7,523 nucleotides of DNA, taken from the NCBI GenBank assembly GCA_020630455.1, contig JAHDBK010000173.1, forward strand, positions 1-7,523. The letters are read 5' to 3'. The notes beneath the pieces were generated by a model. The model searched no databases. It saw nothing but the letters and a program-made list of their open reading frames with translations, and was not told where the DNA came from. Numbering within the stretch: position 1 is the stretch's first letter; each line of letters starts with the position of its first letter. The translations under genes and the position numbers were made by a program. Below are positions 1 through 7,300 of the stretch, in pieces. The stretch comes from Saprospiraceae bacterium. GTDB taxonomy: Bacteria > Bacteroidota > Bacteroidia > Chitinophagales > Saprospiraceae.

Positions 1-51
1 ACAAGTTCTTAATATGTTGATTCTCATAAAGATTAAAATTTAAACATGCTC
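1..51. mobile_element. Right end of a MITE-like palindromic element (copy A, cut by the window start)
   Basis: These 51 bases match the last 51 bases of the complete element at 966-1119 (that is, 1069-1119) at 49 of 51 positions by eye, with no gaps and in the same orientation. The match stops at the same place in both copies, after a terminal CTC, and both are followed by TTA (52-54 here, 1120-1122 there). Beyond that point the sequences diverge, so the boundary is well defined. The left half of this copy, and its left flank, lie outside the window. No coding capacity is seen; it is probably a non-autonomous insertion-sequence relative. Confidence 0.75.
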
Positions 52-124
52 TTATTATAAGATTCTATTTTAATATAAAAAAAGACATAATATAAGACTG
101 AATAAAGTTGTTGAATATTTTTTA

Positions 125-132
125 TATCTTTA
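125..132 (+). promoter_or_regulatory. Weak candidate -7 box for the glucokinase-like gene
   Basis: TATCTTTA at 125-132 matches the Bacteroidota -7 consensus TAnnTTTG except for the last base, and lies about 40 bp before the start codon. The nearest TTG triplets (108-110 and 111-113) are only 14 and 11 bases upstream, which is shorter than the usual spacing. The region is very AT-rich, so a chance match is possible. No Shine-Dalgarno-like sequence precedes the ATG, as is common in this phylum. Confidence 0.3.
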
Positions 133-173
133 CGAATATGACTAATAGTATTTTTTAATTTATTAAATTAACA

Positions 174-920
174 ATGAAAACAGAAGAAAGAATCATCATG
201 GGTGTCGATATTGGAGGCACAGGAATTAAATATGCATTAGTCAACTCAGTAACAGGAGAAATGTTAACCGAAAGGTTTAAAAAAGCAACCCCAAAACCCG
301 CAACACCTCAAGCAGTTGCTTCAGTAATCCAAGAAGCTAAGGAACATTTAGATTGGAATGGCGATATCGGTTGCGGATTACCGTCAATAGTTTCTAATGG
401 TGTAGCCCTCAGTGCCGCAAATATAGATAATCAATGGATTGATTTGAATGTCAATGAATTTTTAAGCAAATTCTTGAATTGTAATGTGAAAGTAGTAAAT
501 GATGCAGATGCTGCTGGATTAGCAGAAATTAAATTTGGAGCAGGTAAAAATATAAATGGAGTAGTCCTTTTATTGACTATTGGTACAGGTATTGGATCCG
601 CATTATTTGTCAACGGCAATTTAGTTCCGAATACAGAATTAGGACATATTAAATTCAAAAAAGATACCGCAGAAAAATATGCATCAAACACCACTAAAAA
701 ACAAAAAAATCTAAGCTACAAAGAATGGGCTAATAGAATGAATAAACTTCTTGCACATTTAGAAAGGTTATTTACTCCAAGCCTATTTATTTTAGGTGGT
801 GGCATTAGTAAGCGTTATTATGAATATAGTGACTATCTACAATGCAATGCTGATATCGTCCCCGCAGAACAAGATAATGCTGCTGGCGTTATTGGTGCTG
901 CAATGGCTTTTTATGCTTAA
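174..920 (+). CDS. ppgK: ROK-family polyphosphate glucokinase (PPGK-like), 248 aa
   Basis: Predicted cytoplasmic sugar kinase that phosphorylates glucose to glucose 6-phosphate, probably using inorganic polyphosphate and perhaps ATP (EC 2.7.1.63 family). Visible motifs: phosphate-1 loop DIGGTGIK at residues 12-19; the GLPSIV and AANID..W stretch around 68-88; NDAD at 109-112, with D110 the expected catalytic base; phosphate-2 loop TIGTGIGSALF at 135-145; PNTELGH at 152-158; and an adenosine-type LGGGISK at 207-213. It lacks the CxCGxxGC zinc motif of ordinary ROK glucokinases and repressors, and its length (about 250 aa) fits PPGK. The ATG at 174 is preferred because it leaves a short natural N-terminus before the first beta strand; the ATG at codon 9 (198) is possible. 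The gene stands alone, between two copies of a palindromic repeat element. Phosphoryl-donor preference cannot be read from the sequence. Confidence 0.87.
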   Translation: MKTEERIIMGVDIGGTGIKYALVNSVTGEMLTERFKKATPKPATPQAVASVIQEAKEHLDWNGDIGCGLPSIVSNGVALSAANIDNQWIDLNVNEFLSKFLNCNVKVVNDADAAGLAEIKFGAGKNINGVVLLLTIGTGIGSALFVNGNLVPNTELGHIKFKKDTAEKYASNTTKKQKNLSYKEWANRMNKLLAHLERLFTPSLFILGGGISKRYYEYSDYLQCNADIVPAEQDNAAGVIGAAMAFYA

Positions 921-965
921 CTTTAGATGCTTTAATTTGCCTCAAGTCTATATAGTTTTCTATTA

Positions 966-1119
966 GAGCATGTTTAAAAATTTATCACAATGAGAATCAA
1001 TAGATTGAGGTTTTGGCGAAATAAATATTTTTGAGTTTATCGGGATAAACGATAAAATATTTATAAAGACAAGTTCTTAATATGTTGATTCTCATAAAGA
1101 CTAAAATTTAAACATACTC
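966..1119. mobile_element. Complete 154-bp MITE-like palindromic element (copy B) flanked by TTA
   Basis: The element begins GAGCATGTTTAAA and ends TTTAAACATACTC. Its two 77-base arms are inverted copies of each other without gaps, matching at about 55 of 77 positions by eye. The exact centre is GTTTATC-GG-GATAAAC (1035-1050). The triplet TTA lies on both sides (963-965 and 1120-1122), consistent with a 3-bp target duplication. GAG ends with a TNA duplication recall the IS1031-type branch of the IS5 family; this relationship is inferred. There is no transposase gene inside, so it would need a transposase supplied in trans. Lying 45 bp after the glucokinase stop codon, it could also fold in RNA and act as a bidirectional transcription barrier. 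A simple long hairpin terminator is less likely, because a second copy of the same sequence lies at 1-51. Confidence 0.75.
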
Positions 1120-1159
1120 TTAATATATGTATTTAAAAAAATAATATTTTTATTTTTCT

Positions 1160-1193
1160 TATGTTTTAAGTATCTTTGGATACTTAAAACATA
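1160..1193 (+). promoter_or_regulatory. Perfect 15-bp inverted repeat enclosing a TATCTTTG -7 box; possible promoter/operator of the protease gene
   Basis: TATGTTTTAAGTATC (1160-1174) and GATACTTAAAACATA (1179-1193) are perfect inverted copies around a 4-base TTTG centre. The sequence TATCTTTG at 1171-1178 is an exact match to the Bacteroidota -7 consensus TAnnTTTG, read toward the protease gene. The same TATCTTTGGA string occurs in the metH promoter. No TTG is present 17-23 bases upstream; that stretch is only T-rich, so a -33 element is not evident. The hairpin is not followed by a T-run, which argues against an intrinsic terminator. If used, it would start a leader of about 170 nt, and the symmetry could be a repressor site over the promoter. 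This role is inferred. Confidence 0.4.
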
Positions 1194-1240
1194 TATTAGA
1201 TAACCCTATTTTTAGGTTTCAAACATTTATCACAAAAAAA

Positions 1241-1280
1241 TAAGCCTTAATTATAAAAGACTATTTATAAATATGGCTTA
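1241..1280. repeat. Long imperfect hairpin in the leader of the protease gene
   Basis: TAAGCC (1241-1246) pairs with GGCTTA (1275-1280), and TTATAAA (1251-1257) pairs with TTTATAA (1264-1270). The intervening TTAA/ATAT gives two pairs and two mismatches, so 15 of 17 positions pair around the loop AGACTA. A run of seven A (1234-1240) precedes it, so on the minus strand the hairpin is followed by T7, the form of an intrinsic terminator for antisense transcription. On the plus strand only a looser AT-rich stretch follows. No minus-strand gene is seen that would need it, so its role is open. Confidence 0.45.
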
Positions 1281-1313
1281 AAGAAACTTTATTTTTAATT
1301 AAAACAACTAAAG

Positions 1314-1341
1314 AAATAATAACAAAATTTTGTTATTATTT
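1314..1341. repeat. Perfect 28-bp palindrome just upstream of the protease start
   Basis: AAATAATAACAAAA is followed directly by its reverse complement, giving 28 bases of uninterrupted two-fold symmetry that ends 16 bases before the start codon. In DNA this could be a dimeric regulator site; in RNA a hairpin that limits access to the translation start. It consists almost entirely of A and T, so symmetry is cheaper than in mixed sequence, but 14 matched pairs without a mismatch is still notable. Confidence 0.55.
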
Positions 1342-1357
1342 TATAAAATCGTGTCAG

Positions 1358-4216
1358 ATGAAAAAGTTGCCATTCATTTTAATTTTGTTATTTGCATATA
1401 TTTCCCTTTCAAGCCAAGAATTAAGAGATGAACTTCCTTCAAGTCATCAATGTGGTACACCACCAATGACTATGGAGCAAAAACAATTCTCATTAGATGT
1501 TGTAAAAAAAGTACAACCTACCTCACAAAGAAATGCAGGACTTACATGTGTTCCAGTTGCTATCCATATTGTTAATTTAGACGATGGTACAGGAGGAGCA
1601 GATTTAAATACAGTTGCAAGAGGCATTGCTAATCTGAATTATAATTTTTATGATGCAGGAATGGAGTTTTTTATATGTAGTGTAGATTATGCTAATAATA
1701 CAGATTATTATGATTATGATAGACAAGACCCAGGTGATGCAGATACTGAAACGGGATTAGTGTCATTATTTACAGAAAGTACTACCGCTATGAATATTTA
1801 TATTGTGAATTCAATGGTAAATAGTTCTGGAAACTCCCTTAATGGTTATGCTTACTATCCTTGGAATTCAGTTCAGTCAACTAGAATGTTTATTAAAGCT
1901 AGTGCATTAGATAATGCCTTAAATGGTACATTTTCTCACGAAATGGGACATAATTTTAATCTTCAACATACCCATGATGGTACAGAAGATGGAAATACGG
2001 ACCCAGACGCTGAAAGAGTAGTCCGCACAGGGCCCAATGCGAATTGTGATACTAACGGTGATTCTTTTTGTGATACAGATGCAGACCCTAAATATGCTTC
2101 AGGAGATTTTGATTCGGGTACTTGTTCTTATACAGGTACAGCAGTTGATGATTTAGGAGCCACTTATGCACCGACTACAGCTATTAATAATATCATGTCT
2201 TATTATCCAGATGCTTGTGGAGGTGTTTTTACACCAGAACAATATACTCATATTTCATCTGCATTGACTTTAAGATTGGGGCACTCTGCTTATGATTTAT
2301 CTGGGTGTACTCCTGCAACAGTAAATGCTCCAAGTGGACTTACTGCTTCTCAACCAACAGCTACCGCAGTCCAACTAGATTGGACGGATAACGCTTCAAA
2401 CGAATTGGGTTATTTAATCGAACGTTCAGAAACTTCTTCTTCAACAGGTTTTAAAGCAGTTCCTTATGGTGGCGTGGGTGATAATATCACTACTTTTTCA
2501 GATACTTATATTGCGGGTAATACAACCTATTGGTACAGAGTTAAAGCAATAAATGGAGATTGTGATTCTTATTCTAATGTTGTAGAAATTACTACTTCTT
2601 TGGTTTATTGTACTCCTACATATAGTAATCCTTGTACAAATAGTACAATAGATGGCGTTTCTTTTGATGGAGAAGGTGCCGATGACATATCTAATTTAAC
2701 TAATGGGTGTGCAGGTTCGTATACAGACTTTAGTGCATCACATCAAGCAACAGTCGTTTCAGGACAAACTTACTCTTTTACAGTCTATAGATACTTAAAT
2801 TACACGAGATATGTAGAAGTCTGGATTGACTTCAATCAAGATGGAGATTTTGATGATGCAAATGAAACTATCTTAGGTACATCTTCTAGTGGTTCTACTT
2901 ATCCAGGAACAGTTACTATTCCTCACTGTGCAGAATACGGCCTTACTCGAATGAGAGTTATGATGAATAGTGGAGCTCATCCGACAGACCCATGCACTGG
3001 TTCTTCTTGGGGAGAAACAGAAGATTATTATCTCAATATTATACCTGCTATTTTATCGAATACAGGAGCTACCACATCATATACCGCAGATTATGAATGT
3101 ACAGACGCTAAAGGTTGGACGCACTATTGGTATAATGGAACAGATAATACAAATAATACAAGTGATGATGCCTTGCTTTTATCTCTTAAAAAAGGAACAT
3201 CTGGTTTAACGATTACTCCTGCAGATGTAAGCCTTAGATTAGATGCCAATGAATCTAGTTGCTATGCTGATGGAACGGGTTTTGTTAATACTGGTTTAGG
3301 TTATGGTTGTTTTATAGGAAGAACTTATGATGTTAATTACGGTGGTTCATTGAGTTCTAATGTTGGGGTTAAATATTATTATACCCAAAGTGAATTTGAT
3401 GCTTTAGATACGGATATTACCAATCCTCCTGTAAATGGAGCTAGTGTGCCTGGTCATACGGCTCTTTCATTATACAAAGTAACAAGTGCTGATGACCCTT
3501 GGGATATTGCTAATATTTCTGGAACTGAAGTAGTTTTACTAACTAATAACGCTTCACCAAGTACTACTGGTTGGGTTTATACAGCATTGAATAGTACTAC
3601 TCATGAAGCAGAATTTGAAGTAGCTTCTTTTTCTGGTGGTGGAGCAGGAGCAGGAGGGGGAGGAAGTGCCCTACCTGTTGAATTATTAGATTTTTATGGT
3701 CAATTATTAGAAAATAAAACAGGCTTATTGACTTGGCTAACCGCTTCTGAATTGAATAGTGATTATTTTATTATTGAAAAATTAATAAATAATGAATTCA
3801 TTCAAATTGGAAAACTCAATGCAGCAGGACAATCTAATTCAATTTTAGAATATCAATTTATTGATAATAAAATCAATAGAGGTGTAAATTATTATAGATT
3901 AATCCAAGTAGATTTTGATGGAACTCAATCCCAATTTGGTCCAGTTAAAATTAACTATACGCAAACAGGACTAGTCGATATATTTCCTGTTCCTATAAAC
4001 GGAAATAATTTTACTCTTCTTTATGATAGTGAATATTCTGATAATTTAAATTGGGAAATTATTGATATAAATGGTAAGAGATTATATCAGAAAAATGAAA
4101 CATTAGTAGCTGGTTTAAATTATATAGAAATTAATAATCTTAACCTTTCTAATGGTTGCTATTTCATTAAAACCAATTGTAATGGTAAAATAGAAGTTCA
4201 AAAATTCATAAAATAA
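1358..4216 (+). CDS. Secreted M43-family (cytophagalysin-like) metalloprotease with fibronectin III, GEVED and T9SS sorting domains, 952 aa
   Basis: Predicted extracellular zinc endopeptidase exported by Sec and then by T9SS to the cell surface or medium. Residues 1-20 form a signal peptide (KK, then a hydrophobic core). The catalytic domain spans about 60-315: HEMGHNFNLQH at 194-204 supplies H194, H198 and H204 as zinc ligands with E195 catalytic; the CDTDADP segment (238-244) and the NNIMSYYP Met-turn (M280) are typical of M43; C230, C238, C256 and C287 probably form disulfides. A fibronectin III-like domain follows (about 323-414). Next is a GEVED-type domain (about 457-562) with a DFNQDGDFDD calcium-loop-like stretch (491-500) and GETED (552-556). 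Residues about 565-758 form a segment I cannot name. A Gly-rich linker (760-769) leads to the LPVELLDF module (772-865) and a type A T9SS C-terminal domain (about 871-952). The pro-region appears short. There is no recognisable Shine-Dalgarno sequence. Inverted repeats upstream suggest regulation. Substrate is unknown; nutrient protein degradation is plausible. Confidence 0.92.
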   Translation: MKKLPFILILLFAYISLSSQELRDELPSSHQCGTPPMTMEQKQFSLDVVKKVQPTSQRNAGLTCVPVAIHIVNLDDGTGGADLNTVARGIANLNYNFYDAGMEFFICSVDYANNTDYYDYDRQDPGDADTETGLVSLFTESTTAMNIYIVNSMVNSSGNSLNGYAYYPWNSVQSTRMFIKASALDNALNGTFSHEMGHNFNLQHTHDGTEDGNTDPDAERVVRTGPNANCDTNGDSFCDTDADPKYASGDFDSGTCSYTGTAVDDLGATYAPTTAINNIMSYYPDACGGVFTPEQYTHISSALTLRLGHSAYDLSGCTPATVNAPSGLTASQPTATAVQLDWTDNASNELGYLIERSETSSSTGFKAVPYGGVGDNITTFSDTYIAGNTTYWYRVKAINGDCDSYSNVVEITTSLVYCTPTYSNPCTNSTIDGVSFDGEGADDISNLTNGCAGSYTDFSASHQATVVSGQTYSFTVYRYLNYTRYVEVWIDFNQDGDFDDANETILGTSSSGSTYPGTVTIPHCAEYGLTRMRVMMNSGAHPTDPCTGSSWGETEDYYLNIIPAILSNTGATTSYTADYECTDAKGWTHYWYNGTDNTNNTSDDALLLSLKKGTSGLTITPADVSLRLDANESSCYADGTGFVNTGLGYGCFIGRTYDVNYGGSLSSNVGVKYYYTQSEFDALDTDITNPPVNGASVPGHTALSLYKVTSADDPWDIANISGTEVVLLTNNASPSTTGWVYTALNSTTHEAEFEVASFSGGGAGAGGGGSALPVELLDFYGQLLENKTGLLTWLTASELNSDYFIIEKLINNEFIQIGKLNAAGQSNSILEYQFIDNKINRGVNYYRLIQVDFDGTQSQFGPVKINYTQTGLVDIFPVPINGNNFTLLYDSEYSDNLNWEIIDINGKRLYQKNETLVAGLNYIEINNLNLSNGCYFIKTNCNGKIEVQKFIK

Positions 4217-4236
4217 AGAAATCTCTTTATATTTAC

Positions 4237-4279
4237 AAGGGTTTATTCATTAATTACAATGAATAAACCCTTTATTTTT
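4237..4279 (+). terminator. Strong intrinsic terminator after the protease gene
   Basis: AAGGGTTTATTCATT (4237-4251) pairs perfectly with AATGAATAAACCCTT (4258-4272) around the 6-base loop AATTAC, and TATTTTT (4273-4279) follows. The hairpin begins 20 bases after the protease stop codon. No T-run follows on the minus strand, so it acts in the plus direction. It separates the protease transcript from metH. Confidence 0.88.
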
Positions 4280-4345
4280 ACTAGATAATAAGCAATACTG
4301 TTTTGATAAATTCTATTAATAAAATAATAAAATAGGAACTCTGAG

Positions 4346-4375
4346 TTTGATTTATTTGTTCAATTTATATCTTTG
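4346..4375 (+). promoter_or_regulatory. Bacteroidota-type promoter of metH
   Basis: TTTG at 4346-4349 and TATCTTTG at 4368-4375 are separated by 18 bases, matching the -33 TTG / -7 TAnnTTTG pattern of the phylum's main sigma factor. Transcription would begin a few bases downstream, around 4380-4384, leaving a leader of only about 10 nt before the ATG at 4393. The only SD-like bases, AGGG at 4386-4389, are too close to the start codon to be a normal ribosome site. Confidence 0.7.
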
Positions 4376-4392
4376 GAAAAAAATCAGGGTTA

Positions 4393-7300
4393 ATGAATAG
4401 AAACTTACAAGAAATTGCTAAAAATCGCATCTTAGTAATTGATGGTGCGATGGGCACAATGCTCCAACAATATAAATTAACAGAAGAGGATTTTAGAACA
4501 GAAAGATTCAAAAACCACCCTTGTGATTTAAAAGGTAATAATGACCTTTTATCTGTTACTCAACCCGACATTGTAGAAGCCGTTCACAAAGCATATCTTG
4601 AAGCAGGTGCTGATATCATAGAAACAAATACCTTTAGTGGAACAACAATCGCTCAAGCAGATTATCAAATGGAAGATTTGGTATATGAAATTAATTATGC
4701 TTCTGCCCAAGTAGCAAAAAAAGCTTGTGCCGCTTTCGAAACAGAAGAAAAACCTAGATTTGTAGCAGGGGCTATTGGTCCAACTAATCGTACTCTTTCT
4801 ATTTCTCCTGATGTAAATGACCCTGGCTTTAGAGCAGTTACTTTTGATGAAATGGCAGATGCCTATTATACTCAAGTAGCAGGCCTTGTAGAAGGAGGGG
4901 CGGATTTATTACTAGTAGAAACAATCTTTGACACTCTCAATGCTAAAGCTGCTCTATTTGCTATTCAAAAATATTTTGATAATAAAAATATAAAAATACC
5001 AGTAATGGTTTCTGGTACGATAACTGATGCAAGTGGTCGTACTTTGTCAGGTCAAACTCCAGAAGCTTTTTGGCTTTCTGTTAATCATGCTAATTTATTT
5101 TCTATAGGTCTAAATTGTGCCTTAGGCGCTGCCGAAATGAGACCACATATAGAAGAGTTATCCAAAATGTCTGATTGCCTCATATCTGCTTATCCCAATG
5201 CGGGACTCCCTAACCGTTTTGGTGAATATGACCAAGATGAAAACGAAATGGGAGCATTAATAGAAGATTTTATTGATTCTGGTTTTGTTAATATTATTGG
5301 TGGTTGTTGTGGTACTTCTCCTGACCATATTAGAGTAATGGCAGAAAAAGTCAAAGGAAAAAAACCACGTCAAATTCCTCAAAGAACTCAAAATTCTCAA
5401 TATTCTGGTCTGGAAGCTTTGACCATTAGAGAAGATATGAATTTTGTAAATATAGGCGAAAGAACAAATGTTACAGGTTCAAGAAAATTTGCCCGTTTAA
5501 TCAAAGAAGATAAATACGCTGAAGCCCTTTCAGTAGCAAGACAACAAGTAGAAGGGGGAGCTCAAATCATTGACGTTAATATGGATGAAGCCATGCTTGA
5601 TTCTGAAGCAGCAATCGTCAAATTCCTCAACCTTATTGCTTCAGAACCTGATATTGCCAAATTGCCTATAATGATTGATTCTTCTAAGTTTTCAGTTATT
5701 GAAGCAGGATTAAAATGCATTCAAGGAAAAGCTATCGTTAATTCCATTTCATTAAAAGAAGGGGAAGAGATTTTTAAAGAACAAGCAAAAATTTTAAGGA
5801 ATTACGGTGCGGCAACTGTCGTAATGGCATTCGACGAAGAAGGTCAAGCAGAAACTATTGAACGCAAAGTAGAAATTTGTGAAAGAGCATATAAAATACT
5901 AGTGGAAGAAATTGGTTTTCCACCTCAAGATATCATTTTTGACCCTAATATTTTTGCAGTAGCAACAGGGATAGAAGAGCATAATGAATACGCAATTAAT
6001 TTTATTGAGGCAACTCGCCTTATCAAGCAAAAAATGCCATTAGTTAAGGTAAGTGGAGGAGTCAGTAACATCTCATTTTCTTATAGAGGAAATAATATTA
6101 TAAGGGAAGCGATGCATTCGGCTTTCCTTTATCATGCTATCAAAGCAGGTATGGATATGGGAATTGTCAATGCGGGTATGCTAGAGGTTTATGAGGATAT
6201 TCCTGAAGAATTAAAAACACTCGTTGAAGATGTGCTTTTTAATAAAAATCCTCAAGCAACAGATAATTTAACAGATTATGCTGAAACGGTTAAAGGACAA
6301 GGAGGAAAAAAGAGAACTCAAGACTTATCTTGGCGAAACCAACCTGTAAAAGAAAGATTGGCTCATTCCCTAGTCAAAGGAATTACCGAATTTATCGAGG
6401 AAGATACGGAAGAAGCAAGACAACAATTTGATCGCCCCTTAGAGGTCATTGAAGGTCCTTTAATGGATGGAATGAATATCGTCGGTGATTTATTTGGAGC
6501 AGGTAAAATGTTCCTTCCTCAAGTAGTAAAATCTGCTAGAGTGATGAAAATGGCGGTAGCATATCTCAATCCTTATATCGAATCAGAAAAAAAAGAAGGA
6601 GATAGCAGTAGCAAAGGCAAAGTCTTATTAGCAACTGTAAAAGGAGATGTTCACGACATTGGTAAAAATATTGTAGGTGTTGTTTTAGCTTGTAATAATT
6701 ATGAAATTATAGATTTAGGAGTAATGGTACATTCCAATATCATTCTAAATAAAGCTAAAGAAATTAATGCTGATATCATTGGTTTGAGTGGTTTGATTAC
6801 TCCGAGCCTAGATGAAATGGTACACGTTGCTAAAGAAATGCAACGCCAAGATTTTGATATTCCTTTGTTGATTGGTGGAGCTACCACTTCTCGTACACAC
6901 ACCGCAGTTAAAATCGCTCCTCAGTATGAAGGACCCGTTATTCATGTTCATGATGCTTCTAGGAGTGTTACGGTAGTTTCTGATTTATTAAATGATAATA
7001 AAAATGAATTTGTAGCAAAAACCAATCAAGATTACGATGTATTAAGAGAGCGTTTTGGCAATAAAAAACAAGTTAAAAAATACATTGATTTAACTAAAGC
7101 TAGAAATAATAAAATTCAAATAGATTGGACAAATTATAGTCCGCCTATTCCTCAAAAACAAGGGATTCATACTTTTAATGATTATGATTTAAATGAAATT
7201 GCTCAATATATTGATTGGACGCCTTTCTTTACTTCTTGGCAACTCTGGGGCAAATTCCCTAATATTTTGAATGATGAAAAAGTAGGAGAACAAGCAAGGA

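Noticed and set aside
431..694. 87-codon open frame on the minus strand within the glucokinase-like gene
   Set aside because: It lies entirely antisense to a well-supported gene and has no recognisable motif or start context.
990..1034. Short frame MRINRLRFWRNKYF starting in the MITE-like element
   Set aside because: Only 14 codons, and its sequence is explained by the palindrome arms; no evidence of translation.
1160..1193. Intrinsic terminator for the glucokinase-like gene
   Set aside because: The stem is perfect but AT-rich and is followed by no T-run on either strand; the promoter box inside it offers a better reading.
2970..3209. 79-codon plus-strand frame inside the protease gene
   Set aside because: Out-of-frame shadow of the conserved GEVED and following region; its product resembles no protein.
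3635..3667. GGT/GGA-rich stretch that looks like a tandem repeat
   Set aside because: It encodes an in-frame Gly-rich linker between protease modules; the units are irregular and short.
4280..4392. Possible cobalamin or SAM riboswitch before metH
   Set aside because: The space is too short for a cobalamin riboswitch, no conserved core was recognised, and the promoter lies at the downstream end of the gap.
4549..4875. 108-codon minus-strand frame inside metH
   Set aside because: Antisense shadow of the conserved homocysteine-binding domain; Cys- and Ile-rich with no recognisable fold.
6699..6902. 67-codon minus-strand frame inside metH
   Set aside because: Antisense to the conserved cobalamin-binding domain with no independent support.
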